Under the pieces are notes generated by a model. It was given only the letters and a program-made list of their open reading frames with translations, did not search any database and was not told the origin of the DNA. From NCBI GenBank assembly GCA_032716605.1, contig CM064509.1:35683618-35747617 (forward strand): a DNA stretch of 64,000 nt, read 5' to 3'. The position numbers were made by a program, and so were the translations under genes. Position 1 is the stretch's first letter, and each line of letters begins with the position of its first letter. Shown piece after piece: positions 21,533 to 32,793 of this stretch. This DNA is from Paralithodes platypus. Taxonomy: Eukaryota > Arthropoda > Malacostraca > Decapoda > Lithodidae.

Positions 21533-21711
21533 TTATTGTCTATATGGAGGAGAGATAAGAGAAACAACAGAGGAGGAGGAGAAGATAGAGGGCAAAGAGA
21601 CGAGGGACAAGAGACTATGCCGCCCCGGCAACGAAACCAAAGAGCTTAGGGCGGTCCCTTTCAAGAGAAAAAGTGTGACGAAAACCACGTCGCCCAGCAA
21701 GAAGATTGACC

Positions 21712-21850
21712 TCGGTGAACGACGCACTATACGAAGCATGCCCCGGTGAACGACACACTATACGAAACATGACCTCGGTGAACGACGCACTATACGAAGC
21801 ATGTCCCGGTGAACGACGCACTATACGAAGCATGCCCCGGTGAACGGTGA
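21712..21850 (+). repeat. 31-32-bp ACGAAGCAT iterons, four to five units
   Basis: Tandem units of 31-32 bp, each with ggtgaacgacgcactatac followed by gaagcatg and a variable cccc or acctc. They close the helicase island on the right, as the 15.7 kb set does on the left. Confidence 0.8.
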
Positions 21851-21889
21851 ATAATGAGGTGTGTAGGTTAGACGATGTCTAGGATATCC

Positions 21890-22476
21890 GAGGCAGGGAG
21901 GCTAGGCTACCTCGGGAAACCCAGTTATTTTCACTATCTCACAGTTCTTTAGGCCTTTGTCAATTAGTTCAATCACTTTCGCTTTATCCTCTGCCATATA
22001 TTTATTCAGTTTTTTTCCAACACGCGTAGCCCTCTTCACTGGAACTTTTGTCTTCCTTTCATGCATGTTTCCATTCTCACCACTCCCTTCTCCAGTACCT
22101 GAGGCTGGGGTTGACATCATGAAAGGCTTAAAACACCACCAACTTCGGAAGGTAGAACAAAATGTTGGAGCGAGACGAGCACAACTTTAGAACAGGTCAA
22201 CTATGGCGCCGCGCAAACTGGACTGACCTGAACAGTGGCGGGTAGGGAGGGGGGAAGGGGGAGGGAGGGACGCTAGGTAGCGTTTAACGCATCAGCAATT
22301 GGCGGGAAATTTTTAGGGATTGGCGGGAAATTTGTAAATTCGATACCGGGCACCCAGAATAATTGCCGTTAGATATGGATTTTGGTTCGTTATATTGAGA
22401 TCGGGTAGAGCTCCAATAGGGTCGTTAGATGTAAATTTGTTAGATCAAAATGCGTTAGATGCGAGATTCCACTGTA
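21890..22476 (-). mobile_element. 5' end of a pogo/Tigger-type DNA transposon
   Basis: On the minus strand the segment begins with a terminal motif cagtggaatctcg (22474-22462), preceded by a TA dinucleotide, as in pogo-type elements. It then leads, after about 350 bp, into a short ORF (22120-21902) with KRATRVGKKLNKYMAEDKAK and VIELIDKGLKNCEIVKITGF, which fits the N-terminal helix-turn-helix of pogo/CENP-B-type transposases. The transposase ends after about 72 codons, so only the 5' end survives. The 3' end was not found. Confidence 0.6.
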
Positions 22477-22499
22477 GTCTCAAAAGATTTCTTTTGGCA

Positions 22500-22935
22500 T
22501 CGTTCAGGTTTGTCCAGAATAACTCGTGGTGGGGTTCATTTTCAAGATGGTACTGTATACAATGGCGCATTAGAGGAGAAGAGATGCCATGGACCCGATG
22601 CAACGTGTATCCTATAGAAGAGTGCCAGAAATATGTTAATACAAATGTGTTTGAAGTTCATCTTTTAATTTTTCCCAGGTGACTCTTCTCTCCCTTCGAG
22701 AATGAAGGCTCTATCGTCTATCAAAATGGGAAAATCTGAACGATGCACTACTAGAACTAGACTGCGAGCGACAACCATTACACATTTTTACACCATCGGT
22801 TCAGAAGGGGTTCTTGGGGACATTTTGCCTAGGAAATGGTCTGAAGTAGAGGTCCACCTATTTCTTCTCGAGACGTCTTCCAATGACCATATAAGGGGAA
22901 AAAGACCAATAACCAGCATCTTGTTTGCCCGTTAA
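22500..22935 (+). other. Fragmentary open frames, possible viral or repeat remnants
   Basis: Two short plus-strand frames: 22500-22682 (SWWGSFSRWYCIQWRIRGEE) and 22702-22935 (TIGSEGVLGDILPRKWSE). The second shares a block with minus-strand copies at 27.74-27.94 kb and 36.93-37.05 kb. No start, domain or splice signal settles whether either is coding. Confidence 0.3.
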
Positions 22936-22952
22936 ATGAGTGACAGAGGAGA

Positions 22953-23776
22953 ATGCCTCGTCGATCCCAAAAGCGAAAAGCTTGGAGCAACGCCGTGAAC
23001 GCCGCCCGTTCAAGAACCGGAGACTTGTCAAAGGAGGAAAAGGCTGTTATCCAAGTCTGCCCACAGCGGGATGAAGCAGGAGAGACACAAATTAAACGAC
23101 ATGAGGATAGAGAATCTTTGGTAATAAAAGTAATAGGCAAAGATGAAGAAATAGTACCAGGAGAGGATGAAGAGCGTCGGGAAAAGAACATGCAAGTCCC
23201 CCAAACACGAGGCAGAGGACACACGGGAAGTTTATGGGAACGCTGTCGTCGAAGGCATGCACGAGTTAATCTCTTTCCATTTAGAGTACGGGGGTAGCTC
23301 CGTTCAGTTATTAGTGGACAGACAGAAACTCAAAGAGGTTTCAGAGGATATCAATCATGGGAAGAAACATCCTTTCACAAATTTGGTGAAAACCTTTTCT
23401 CTAAAGAAAGGGAAAACGAAGAAGAAGGTTAACATTGTCAATGTTGACGATTCGGAAAGGAATAGTAAGGACCTGCCCAATACTAAAACGAAACGGAAGA
23501 AGAAGAGTTACACCCCGCAGAAAGCCAAAAAAACAGAAAGAAAAAGAGTGCTCTGTCAAAGTTAGCTCTATCCAAACGACATCGTCTGACTCTCCTGAGT
23601 ATTGGTGCCACATTGGGAGCAAAGATCATAATAATATTATTGACGAGTATCCTCTCCCTGTAGAGGTGCCATTGCTTGCGTCGGTTGCTTATACTGGCGA
23701 ATTGGTAAAATCTCTTGCTTTTTTTGGTGGAACATTCCCGTTATATAAATGGCTTTTATGGTATGGACATCATTAG
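22953..23776 (+). pseudogene. Virus-like basic protein with hydrophobic C-terminus, frameshifted
   Basis: Starts at ATG 22953 with a basic N-terminus (MPRRSQKRKAWSNAVNAARS) and an acidic/basic middle. The most protein-like reading changes frame near 23200 (EDTREVYGNAVVEGMHELIS) and again near 23555 (SPEYWCHIGSKDHNNIIDEY, then hydrophobic VPLLASVAYTGELVKSLAFF) before stopping at 23776. A Lys-rich stretch (KTKRKKKSYTPQKAKKTERK) lies just before the second change. This would be a nuclear-targeted or DNA-binding type protein with a terminal hydrophobic helix; the family is unknown. The next small frame starts 19 bp downstream on the same strand. Confidence 0.45.
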
Positions 23777-23794
23777 AGGCAGCGGCAGGGTGGT

Positions 23795-24124
23795 ATGCGC
23801 AACATCAACGAGGCTACGGAACCAGCCACTATGGCGAGCGATCAAGTGTCCACTATGACCAGCGACCATGCACCAATAGATCAAAGGGTTCGCCGTATTA
23901 GCACCCCAAAGATGGATAATTGTGATTATTGCTAGGACCCCCGGCAGGAGACGAGGAGGCAACGAGCTGTAAGGCGGAGGCAAGCCCAGGATCACGAAAC
24001 TACAGAGCTGAAGGGTCAACTGGCACAAACCAATCTAGAGATAGAGGGTCTGAAGGCACAGGTCTATAATCGTCGTCAGACAGTGGAGAGCCTGGAAAAT
24101 TACCTCTCCACAAACAACCAATAA
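23795..24124 (+). pseudogene. Small bZIP-like or coiled-coil frame with one in-frame TAG
   Basis: ATG at 23795 to TAA at 24122-24124, 109 sense codons interrupted once by TAG at 23933-23935. The part after the TAG has a basic cluster (RQETRRQRAVRRRQAQ) followed at once by heptad leucines (TTELKGQLAQTNLEIEGLKA), the layout of a basic-leucine-zipper DNA-binding/dimerisation domain. An AATAAA lies at 24139-24144. Compact spacing to the upstream gene (19 bp) and to the converging gene on the right supports a viral-style cluster. It could also be a simple coiled-coil protein. Confidence 0.45.
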
Positions 24125-24153
24125 CCCCCAAAACGGATAATAAAATATAATTT

Positions 24154-24779
24154 CTAAACAGTTTTTATTTGTACACCGCCCTCATGTAATTTTATGTAAT
24201 CTCTGTGTGCTATACCTCTCACATGTTCCACATATCTACAACGGGCTATGGCAGTCTGCAATCTTTCGGCACCAACATCCTCTTTGCCGAACACGTAGCG
24301 AATATATGGCTCTGCGATATCCTCCAATGTTTTGGCAATGACGTATTCGACACCTGGTTCCGTATTGGCTAATTAAATTCTCCTATGTGTGCCATTCTTC
24401 GGTAAACCTCGGCGGCGGCGTAACTGCAGAAATGGGTCCATCCCACCGGGTCGGTGCACATGCTGTGTCTGAATTTCTTTGTCCTGTCGAATAGGGTACA
24501 AAAGACAATGAATTGGTTGGCAGTGAGCCACATATCTTCAGATACGATATTTTCTTCACCTTCATCCCTTACTTTACAAAGGAAAGCCACGGGTAAATAG
24601 GACTTTGTGAACTGTTCATGCTCTGGGCGATTCAATAAAGCTCTTCTCGCAAAGAACCGAAAAGTGATGGCCACACAAAGTCCGACGAGAAGAATGACGA
24701 AGATTACACCTACCACAGCGGGCCAATCAATATTTTTCGAAAGCGTTACTAATCTCCTAGCAGCTTGCATGTCGCTCAT
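24154..24779 (-). pseudogene. Virus-like single-pass membrane protein, about 208 codons, frameshifted
   Basis: ATG at 24779. Residues about 19-40 form a membrane helix (AVVGVIFVILLVGLCVAITF) followed by Arg residues, as in an N-terminally anchored envelope protein. The frame then has VAFLCKVRDEGEENIV and CTDPVGWTHFCSYAAAEVYR. It stops at 24369-24371, but the neighbouring frame continues with plausible coding sequence (EPGVEYVIAKTLEDIAEPYI, then GAERLQTAIARCRYV) to TAG at 24154-24156, so a one-base break lies near 24368. An AATAAA overlaps the 3' end. It starts inside the end of the next upstream gene. The size and anchor recall small envelope proteins of baculovirus-like viruses, but no family is assigned. 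Confidence 0.5.
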
Positions 24780-25480
24780 CCAGTTGGGAAAATATGTCCA
24801 ACACTGGGATAATGATCAACTTTAATTTTTTCGAATGGGGGATATCAGAGCCCAGAATCGACAGGCATTGGGCTAGCCTTTGTATAGGTCGGCAATGGTT
24901 GTTTTTTTTCACGTCCTTCTTATCAGAGGTAATTCCTATAATCTCCCTCAAGTACGCATGCAGATGAGACTTGTGTATCTGGGGCTTCGGCTGCTGCCCG
25001 TCTGTGTATTCTATTTCGTCTTGCTCACTCGCGGTTAAGCTTTCGAGGGAGATACAGGAGCCAATAATCCACCATAGGGCAAAATAACTCTTCAGTATTT
25101 TCAAACTTATGTCGATAGCACCGGGATACAAGAGCCAAAACTTGTCCTTCTTCAGTCTTGCAGATTGTCGACGGCCGTTGAATCCTCACATAGGACACTG
25201 GCTGTCAACTTCAAATTGAATATACTATCGAGCGTATCGAAGGTACAGTCTGGGTCAGTGAAGGCTCGTGGTCTATTAGCAGTGCCTATTCCACCATCAC
25301 CACCGCCACTATGACCACCTGCGGTGGGCGAAACTTGGCCGTCCAATAAGCTTAACAGACCTTCCACTATGCCGGTCAGCCTATCTTCAGTATTTTTGGT
25401 CACAGCAAGATCCGAGTCAAGTTGTCTTTTTTCTTCTTCTGTCAAGAGTTCTTGCTCCTGTTTGCAACGCCTTGGTTATT
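24757..25480 (-). pseudogene. Virus-like protein of about 230 codons in two frames
   Basis: Two open parts on the minus strand. 25445-25152 (TEEEKRQLDSDLAVTKNTED, then a Gly/His-rich linker and SIFNLKLTASVLCEDSTAV) has no ATG in frame and an upstream TAA near 25473. 25131-24757, extended upstream in its own frame to ARLKKDKFWLL, carries a hydrophobic segment (YFALWWIIGSCIS) and ends QLDERHASC. The change from one frame to the other lies near 25160, consistent with one decayed gene. The end overlaps the ATG of the next gene by 23 bp. No family recognised. Confidence 0.45.
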
Positions 25481-25525
25481 GTGTTATTTGCTTATAGCGG
25501 GATTGGACAGATTATTCGAGATGGA

Positions 25526-26588
25526 CTACAGAGAGGGGATAATTATTCTGGCCATGACTGAAATCCAACTTTCGCCGCCATCTGTTCCCTCTTTCTCTCC
25601 TCCATGTTTTATGTTATGTAGAATGCGATTCACCCTGGTAACAGAGTGAACCACTCTGGGGTGGTTCACACTCACTACGCCGCTTGAAGCCTTATTGTCA
25701 CAATCTAACCTATAACCTTTTTTGTTTGTATTATTATTATTACTTTTACATTTTGAAAGATCCGACACGTTGACGTATGCACACAAGAGACTCCATATAA
25801 TAAAGAGTCTAGCTATGGCATCGGTTGTGGCTTCCACCGCGACCGGGATAATTTGGAAGATGTTCAATATTTCCGGGGTGGCAGCGGGGTTGGGTTCCCC
25901 CCGGCTCGTCGCTAAGGAATGTTGTAGATTCACCGGCGGCGGGTTTCTCAGGCTGCTTCTCTTTCTTAGGTTCGATGTAGGCGGGTTTTGATTCTTGCAA
26001 TAGTCTCCATAGATATTTGACAACTACCGTGCTCTCACAGTCATTAACAAGCGAGCAGAAAATGTACAAAACCGACAAAGGGTTTCCCATGCTACATTTT
26101 TTAGAAATAGCTTCGACGAATTTGACAACATGGTCGGGACAGTCCTCGTTATCATCGTCCCCTCCGATTATACTATTTTCATCACCACCGCCCTCTGTCC
26201 GAGGAGGTTTAGCGCTATTAGTCTCATTAACGTTGACGGCGTCGACTACCCCTAGCATTTCCGAAACGAGTTTCCATGCTACCTCATCATCTTTGCGGAC
26301 GCACTTTTCCAAATCGCGTTCAATGGCATCGGACACAGCATGACACGTTGTATCAGGGCACGGTCCCACATTATCGGTGACACTAGTGGTGTAACACGAA
26401 GCATTGATGGCGTTCATGGCAGAAGCCTGATCACTCTGGGTGGGGGATGAGATAGAGTGAAGGTCTGTCAACATGGACATAATGTGCTCGATGCTTATTT
26501 GGACGCACTTGTCGTCCCTCTCGCTTTCTTTTCCATGAGGGGACCCGAGCCTCCATCGGGATCCAAGAGCATCCTGTCCAGGGAACAT
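25526..26588 (-). pseudogene. Virus-like acidic protein with a membrane segment, frameshifted at a C6 run
   Basis: A likely start is ATG 26588; codons further upstream read through a repeat-like end at about 26600-26740. The first frame has SIEHIMSMLTDLHSISSP, an acidic patch (GGDDDNEDCPDHVVKFVEAI), CSMGNPLSVLYIFCSLVNDC and a Lys/Pro/Glu linker (KKEKQPEKPAAGES). At a run of C (plus strand, about 25895-25900) the sensible reading moves to another frame: NIFQIIPVAVEATTDAIARL then FIIWSLLCAYV, a short membrane helix, and on to a stop at 25526. It heads the minus-strand cluster 26.6 to 24.15 kb. No family recognised. Confidence 0.45.
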
Positions 26589-26739
26589 TTTACGGTCTTG
26601 TAAATTTGGTGGGGTGGTTGAATGCCTCCCCAGAAGTGTGATGAACATCCATGAGTCCTGCCCTTTTAACCAGCGAGCAATGTCAAACATTCCCCCACCC
26701 CCTCCCCCTTTTTTTCCTAAATCCTGAATCCGCCACTGC

Positions 26740-27030
26740 ATCCGAGAGACGGCCAGACATCACTTTAGACACTTTTCGAGGAGATGAAACAGAGAGGGCA
26801 GTGGACAGAGCGCGGTGCGCGTGCATACCGGGCGATGCGCTTTCCTGCACCTCAGTGGGAGTACCTCTGTTAACGTGATGCCTCACGTTAACAGAGGTAC
26901 TCCCAATTATCCCGCTGAGGTGCAGGAAAGCGCATCGCCCGGTATGCACGCGCACCGCGCTCTGTCCACTGCCCTCTCTGTTTCATCTCCTCGAAAAGTG
27001 TCTAAAGTGATGTCTGGCCGTCTCTCGGAT
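26740..27030. repeat. Near-perfect 139-bp inverted repeat
   Basis: Left arm 26740-26878, 4-base spacer tgcc (26879-26882), right arm 26883-27030. By eye the arms are perfectly complementary except for a 9-base insertion (attatcccg) in the right arm. The centre reads gttaacgtga-tgcc-tcacgttaac. It sits between the 24-26.6 kb gene cluster and a macro-like gene fragment. Confidence 0.9.
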
Positions 27031-27047
27031 TCAACAATTCTCACTTG

Positions 27048-27230
27048 GCAAAGATAGCCAGCCTGGTCCGAAAGGAACCACTGTGCAATGCGGTCCCAAA
27101 AATTTAGCTCTCTAGAAAAGCCCTCATCACTGCTCATGAAATCCCTGTGTGACTGCAAACACTCTCTGAACCACTTCTGGCGAAGCCCCGACATCGAAAA
27201 ATATTGTCCCAAAAATCTCGCTTTCAAGGA
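27048..27230 (-). pseudogene. Fragment related to the 37.3-38.0 kb macro-like gene
   Basis: The minus frame includes KWFRECLQSHRDFMSSDEG, close to WFNECLRSLGDFMSTDEG in the gene at 37296-37970, and the DNA also aligns (for example ctgctcatgaaatccc in both). It ends at the inverted repeat. It is a second, truncated copy of that gene or of a paralogue. Confidence 0.55.
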
Positions 27231-27469
27231 AACAGAACAAAAATATTATTTATACTTAGATTCGCACACAAAGTTGTAGAAAAGTAAAATGCATTAATTT
27301 GTGATGTTAATTTACCCGTCAAGTGGTCAAACTGTAAAATGGTGACTGTTGATAGTGATAGGCCATTTGCTCGCCAAAATACCGCCAAAGGGTTAGAGTG
27401 AATACTTCAGTCCGCGAAGTCTCTTTTTTTGAATAGCGGAATATTTTGGGGGGTAAATTGTTCCTTTGA

Positions 27470-27670
27470 GAACATTTCCTCAGTCGTCACCGAGAAATGA
27501 TGGAGAGTCGCTCTTCGAAATATTTAGCCTTCTCGAGATTTTTTTTTTTTTAATTTTTCCAGGAAAATTTATCACACACAAACATTTAGACCCGCCTGAA
27601 AAAAAAAGGTTCACCGCCAACTCAAGCCGAATAGCAGAATTTATTTTTGGTGAATCCTTTACCTGCTGTC
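27470..27670 (-). repeat. Isolated satellite-core copy (inverted, partial)
   Basis: Reverse complement of part of the satellite core: cagcagaatt-like and ggttcaccgcc words, agcagaatttatttttggtg, and the gatggagagtcgctcttcga edge also present at 15.37 kb. It lies just right of the macro-like fragment. Confidence 0.65.
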
Positions 27671-27739
27671 CAACGTGGGTTGGTGGGGTTTGGGAGCGAT
27701 CGGAAATACATCGAACTGTACATCATCGCATTTGGTTTT

Positions 27740-28035
27740 CATAATGAATGATCATCATTCGGCCAAAACAAATATTTTTCGACCGCTAACTCAGACCACT
27801 TCCTAGGCAAAATGTCCCCTAGTATCCCTTCTGAGCCGACGGTGTAGGAAAATTGTAATCACTCCACGGAGTTGGCCCACCAGGTTTCCTTATGTCCCGG
27901 CGCATCGACTATACAGATTTTGCCTTTCAACAGGTGGCGTCGGGAATTTACCCTTAACGACACATCCAATGGTACTACCAACGCGACACATCCAACTACA
28001 CATCCAATGGCACATCCAACGACACCCCCACCCCA
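27740..28035 (-). repeat. Repeated coding-like block, copy 2, plus 12-bp minisatellite
   Basis: The minus frame reads HLLKGKICIVDAPGHKETWW, then (after a TGA) TVGSEGILGDILPRKWSEL. A very similar block lies at 36925-37045 and part of it at 22780-22850. Most differences between copies change amino acids, so constraint is not evident. It is followed at 27955-28030 by irregular 12-bp units (cgacacatccaa). Confidence 0.5.
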
Positions 28036-28039
28036 ATGC

Positions 28040-28585
28040 TTCATATAGTGTGTCGTTCGTCTACTCAATGCTTCGTACAGTATGCCAAATTGTGGTAAGC
28101 TTGCATGAAAAGTAAAGAACATAGCATATTGACCTTTTATTTGACCGAGGCCATGCTTCATCGAGGTCATGCTTCGCATATTGCATCGTTCATCGAGGTC
28201 ATGCTTCGCATATTGCATAAACTGTTGAAGAGTAGCGACAAAATTAGCTTTCTCGGAAAAGTATGTGATTTTTCACTCAAACATTTTCTGCTGTCCAACT
28301 TGAGTTGGTGGGCTTTGGGAGCGATCGGAAATACTTCGATTCGAGAGCTCCGACAACCCCAGACAGACGACTAACCAAAAATAAATTCTGCTATTCAAAC
28401 TTGAGTTGGAGGTGAACCTTTTTTTGTCGGGAGGATCTAAATTTGTGTTTGTGAAAACAAATTGTGGACAAAATTACAAACAATCTCTTTTTGAGAAAAG
28501 CTAAATATTTTGAAAAAGCAACTCTCCATCATTTCTCGATGACGGCTGATCTAACGACACACCCAACGACACATCCAACGACCTT
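28040..28585 (+). repeat. Iterons, satellite-core copy and minisatellite
   Basis: Reverse-complement ACGAAGCAT iterons at 28040-28080 and 28140-28220 (catgcttcgcatattgcat), then a plus-strand satellite core at 28225-28545 with cggaaatacttcgat and caaaaataaattctgct, and finally 12-bp cgacacatccaa-type units at 28553-28585. This is the same set of parts that the 48-60 kb array repeats. Confidence 0.7.
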
Positions 28586-28597
28586 CACGAAAAAAGC

Positions 28598-29830
28598 TAG
28601 CTAGGATAGGAAATATAATAATAAAATAATAATAATACATTTTTTATTTCCACTTAAAAGTGGTTTTTCTGCTCATAATTACAATTACAAAGTGTACATT
28701 AAGTATTAACCTAAGATGTGCGCATGGGGGGTATGAGACACCAACTCCTGTGCGCACGTATTTGAGCTGTTCCCATCACTAACATCGTTATTTTACCATA
28801 AATAGCATTAATACTTATCCATATGCGCCTATTATAGGTTGATTATAAAGGTATTAACCTGTTACAACAATAAAACAAGTGGAAACAGCGTTTGCATGGT
28901 CAAAATCGGCGATACAGGTTGGGAGTTACATAATGTATGGCTGAGGCAACCTCCCTCCCCTCCACTTTTCCCCACGTCTGGATAGAGACTGTCGATTGAT
29001 ACTCTCTCTCTCTCTCTCTCTTGCACTCGCTTGGTAACAGCCCTGCTTGAAACTCGCTAATGTTAGCACGAAAATAGACCACAGAATAAGGGAATAACAG
29101 GGAAAATAGGTGATAACTGAAGGAGGTGAGGAAAGTGGGGAAGGAGGGGAGGTGGATTTTCTTTTTTCCCAGACTCTTAGGAGTCTTCCCGCAGTCACCC
29201 GGGGAAACTCTTAAGCGTCTTCCAGCACTTGCCGGGTTAACTTAGGTATAAACTTGGGTATAAGGTATAAACTTAGATTGTACATTCACATTCAGATGCA
29301 TATATACACGCAATACATACATATACAGTATACATAACAACATGCCCATACATACACCCATATTTATACATACATATACGCACACATATATATACATATA
29401 TACGTACATACACACATATACATCCACACACATATACGTATATACACATACACACACATACCCACATGCATATACATATATATATACATACACACATACA
29501 CATACATACACACTTATACATACATGCTCACATGGATACAACTGTATATATACACAAACAGATACATATACATACACATAGATACGCACATACGCATTAC
29601 ATACAGTACATACCCATACACCATATCTACATATATATGCATACAATCCTGTAGATATTAATAGAAGCATATATACATACTTGAATACATTCATAAATAT
29701 ATACTGCAAAATAAGGACATATTGAACACTGTATATAGATTGCATAAATATGTGCGTGGACTTACATACTTTTACACACACATTCATATTTGTTTGACTG
29801 TATATAGTTTATATGTATCTATATTGAAAT
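28598..29830. other. Gene-free low-complexity region
   Basis: AT-rich sequence with an AAT-rich run (28612-28650), a (CT)n tract at 29005-29024 and, at 29280-29820, a long run of irregular ACATA/TACA units. Open frames across the last part are simple Thr/His/Tyr or Val/Cys/Tyr periodicities, so I do not call genes. Confidence 0.7.
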
Positions 29831-29927
29831 ACCCACATATATACAGTCATAAAAATATGAATAAGAATATATAGAACATCATATTACCATAGAGAACAAT
29901 GAGGCCCGATATTTAGATTATGTATTA

Positions 29928-32790
29928 TTTAAAAAGTTCTTTTTCAACTTTGATTTAAATGCATGTACGGTATTTGCCTCTTTGATATCCGATGGTAGTT
30001 GATTCCATAACTTAGGACCTGTTACAGACATAGCTCTGGCTCCCGAGTCAGTTTTGGTTCTGGGAACATAAAGATTGTGTTGTTGTCTTGTATTACTATT
30101 GGTAATATTGTTAACAGTTGGGAGAGGTAGGAAGTGATTTAGGTAGTGGTGGGTGACTTTAAAAAAAATAGTTACTACTTAATTAAAAGTAATTTGTTTC
30201 TTTATGCTTAGCCATTGTAATTCTTTGAAAATGAGTGTAACGTGATCATACTTCCTAGCTTTACCATCTGCGACTCTTGCCGCGAAGTTTTGCAACCTTT
30301 GAACCTTCGTGATTAGTGATGCATTAGTCGTCCCCCAAATCATATTACAGTAGTTCAGAATGCTTAATACTAGTGATTGTACAACTGCGGTTCGAGTTGA
30401 TTTATCAAAATAATGTTTTGTTCTATTTATGTATAATATGGCCCCCATTACTTTTGTTGTTGTTTGGCTTATATGTTTGTCGAAGGTCAAATACTGATCC
30501 AAATGAACACCAAGGTTTTTTACGTGGATGGATGGTTGGATTTTGGTATCACCGAATTGATGCTTGGTATTTTTGATATGATTTGACGTGTTCCTATGAA
30601 GATACACCAAGTCTTTTTGGTGTTCAGCAATACACCATTTTCTTGGAAGTAAGCATTTGCAATCCGTAGAGTTTCTTCACATCTAGCGATTAGATTATTT
30701 AATTCGTTTAATTGACCACTGTGAAGGAACTGTGTGTCGTCAGCATATTGTGCTAGTAGGCAATTTTTTATGTATTTTAGTATATCATTGACAAAAATAA
30801 TGAAGAGAATTGGTCCTAAAATGGACCCTTGAGGGACTCCGTAAAGGGTTTTTGCTATGGAGGAAATAGTATTATTTATGCAGACGGACTGTGTTCTTTC
30901 ACAGAGGTAATCCTGGAACCAGAAAGAGTCAATGTTATTTTGTAGGAGTTTTTTAATAAGAATAATATGGTTTACACTATCAAACGCCTTAGGAAAGTCA
31001 CAGAGGGTTAAGAGGGATATGTGTTTGTTGTCCATGTTGTCATAAATCTTGTCTGTGATAACTGTGAGTGCTGTTTTAGTAGAGAGTTTGGGTCTGAAGC
31101 CATGTTGTGAGTTTGATATATTAATGTTATTGTTTTCTAAGAAATTAACGAGTTGGTTAGCAACGATCTTCTCGATGATTTTAGAAAAAATTGGGAGAAG
31201 AGAAATTGGGCGATAATTACTAGTATTATTAGGGTCTCCAGTTTTGTACAATGGAGTAACTAGCGTATGTTTCCAGGAAGAAGGAAATTTAGCTGTGACT
31301 ATGGATGTATTAATAATGACTGTAAGATAATAAATTATATTATTACGTTAAGAGAGTCTTTTATGAATTTGAGCGCTATAATATCAGAACTGAACGAATT
31401 AGTTTGGTGAAGATGTTTGATGGTTAGAATAATAGTATTGGGGTCGACTGGCTCAGGACGAAATAATGTGGTATTAGTTTGAGTGAGGTGAGGAAGAGGT
31501 GTGGGTATATGGGGTTGGGGAGCGGTGTTGCCATATCTTGCGTATTGCGTATCATCGAATGCTTTGTTTCCAACATTTGCAAAGAACTTGTTAAACTCTT
31601 CAGCCTTTTCATTTGTGTTTTCAAATAGACAGTTTCTACCACTTTGCTTGTCGTTGGGTATTACTTCCCTTACTATTTTCCACGTTGCCGAAGTATTTCC
31701 TTTGCACTTTTTTTAGTTCATTGTTAAAATATTGTTTTTTAGTGGAATTTATCAGTCGTTTAACTTGCTTCTTTAAATCATTAAAATGTCGTTGTAATGT
31801 TGGGTTCAGTCTGTTTTTTTCAATGTTTTCTGAGCTGTGTTTCTAGCATTAATGGCTTCACGGACATTATCATTTATCCATGGCGAGGGTGGACGACGAA
31901 TTATTTTAGTTGTTACTGGGGCACACTCAATTAGGCTTTGTGTAATAACGGAGGTTAATATATTTACTTGTGTGTCTACGTTGTCTGTTTGTAATATTTT
32001 GTTTAGGGTGGGGGTTTCAGCTAATATATAAGAGCAAAAGGTGTCACTTGTATAATTTCTTAGGTCGCGAGAGACTTTTGTAATTGGTGGACGTTTTGGT
32101 TTATATACGTTTATTGTAACACCTACTAAATCGTGGTCAGCTATGGTGTGCGGGTAAACGTCAGTGTTAGTTATTATATTGGGGTTGTTAATTATTATTA
32201 CGTCAAGCAGGGTTGCGGAGGTGGGTGTTATGCGTGTGGGTTTGTCTATGACCGGGGTGAGTTTATTGTTAGCTAGTTAGCTAGATAGTTTACAATTTTG
32301 AGAAAATAAATGATCATTTAGGTGACCTAGTACAAACATTGTTTTCTTTCTGATGATCACTGATCAGTGATCAGTGTCAGTGATATTATCCCATGCACTT
32401 GTGGGAGCCTTTGGATGTCTATAAATACAACCAATTATTATGGAGGGCAACTTTCTTAATTGTATTTGTACCCAGATATCATCTACGCCTTTTAGTTTTG
32501 TGATTCCAGTATCGATTATTTTGGAATGTAGACACTCATTTACATATATACATACGCCCGAACCACGGCCATTATCAAATCGGTATATCTTATAATTTGG
32601 AATATTTACTAATGCGTCGGGAGTGTGAGGGAGAAACCATGTTTCGCTAATACAGAGAATATCTATGTTTCTTTCCTTTATTAATATACTTATGTCATCA
32701 AAATTGTGAAGCAGAGATTGAGCATTGATGTGTTCTATCCTTAAATTATCATTAGATTCAATTTTAACGGCGGTGTCTTCCTTGCCACTC
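29928..32790 (-). pseudogene. LINE ORF2, endonuclease and reverse transcriptase
   Basis: Endonuclease motifs INAQSLLHN, ILCISETWF and GCIYRHP lie at 32730-32400. RT motifs lie at 31240-30600: SNYRPISLLPIFSKIIEK, QHGFRP, FPKAFDSVNH, GVPQGSILGPILF and the catalytic QYADDTQFLHSG. The C-terminus (GPKLWNQLPSDIKEAN, FKSKLKKNFL) reaches a TAA at 29928-29930. Between 31260 and 32360 the frame is broken repeatedly. The order EN-RT without a separate RNase H fits CR1/Jockey elements. Confidence 0.85.
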
Positions 32791-32793
32791 TCG

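Noticed and set aside
27740..27940. Translation-factor GTPase from the DAPGH motif
   Set aside because: No P-loop or other G motifs nearby; the motif alone in a repeated block is chance.
29242..29787. 181-codon minus-strand protein
   Set aside because: Made only of Tyr/Val/Cys periodicity from irregular ACATA repeats; low complexity, not a gene.
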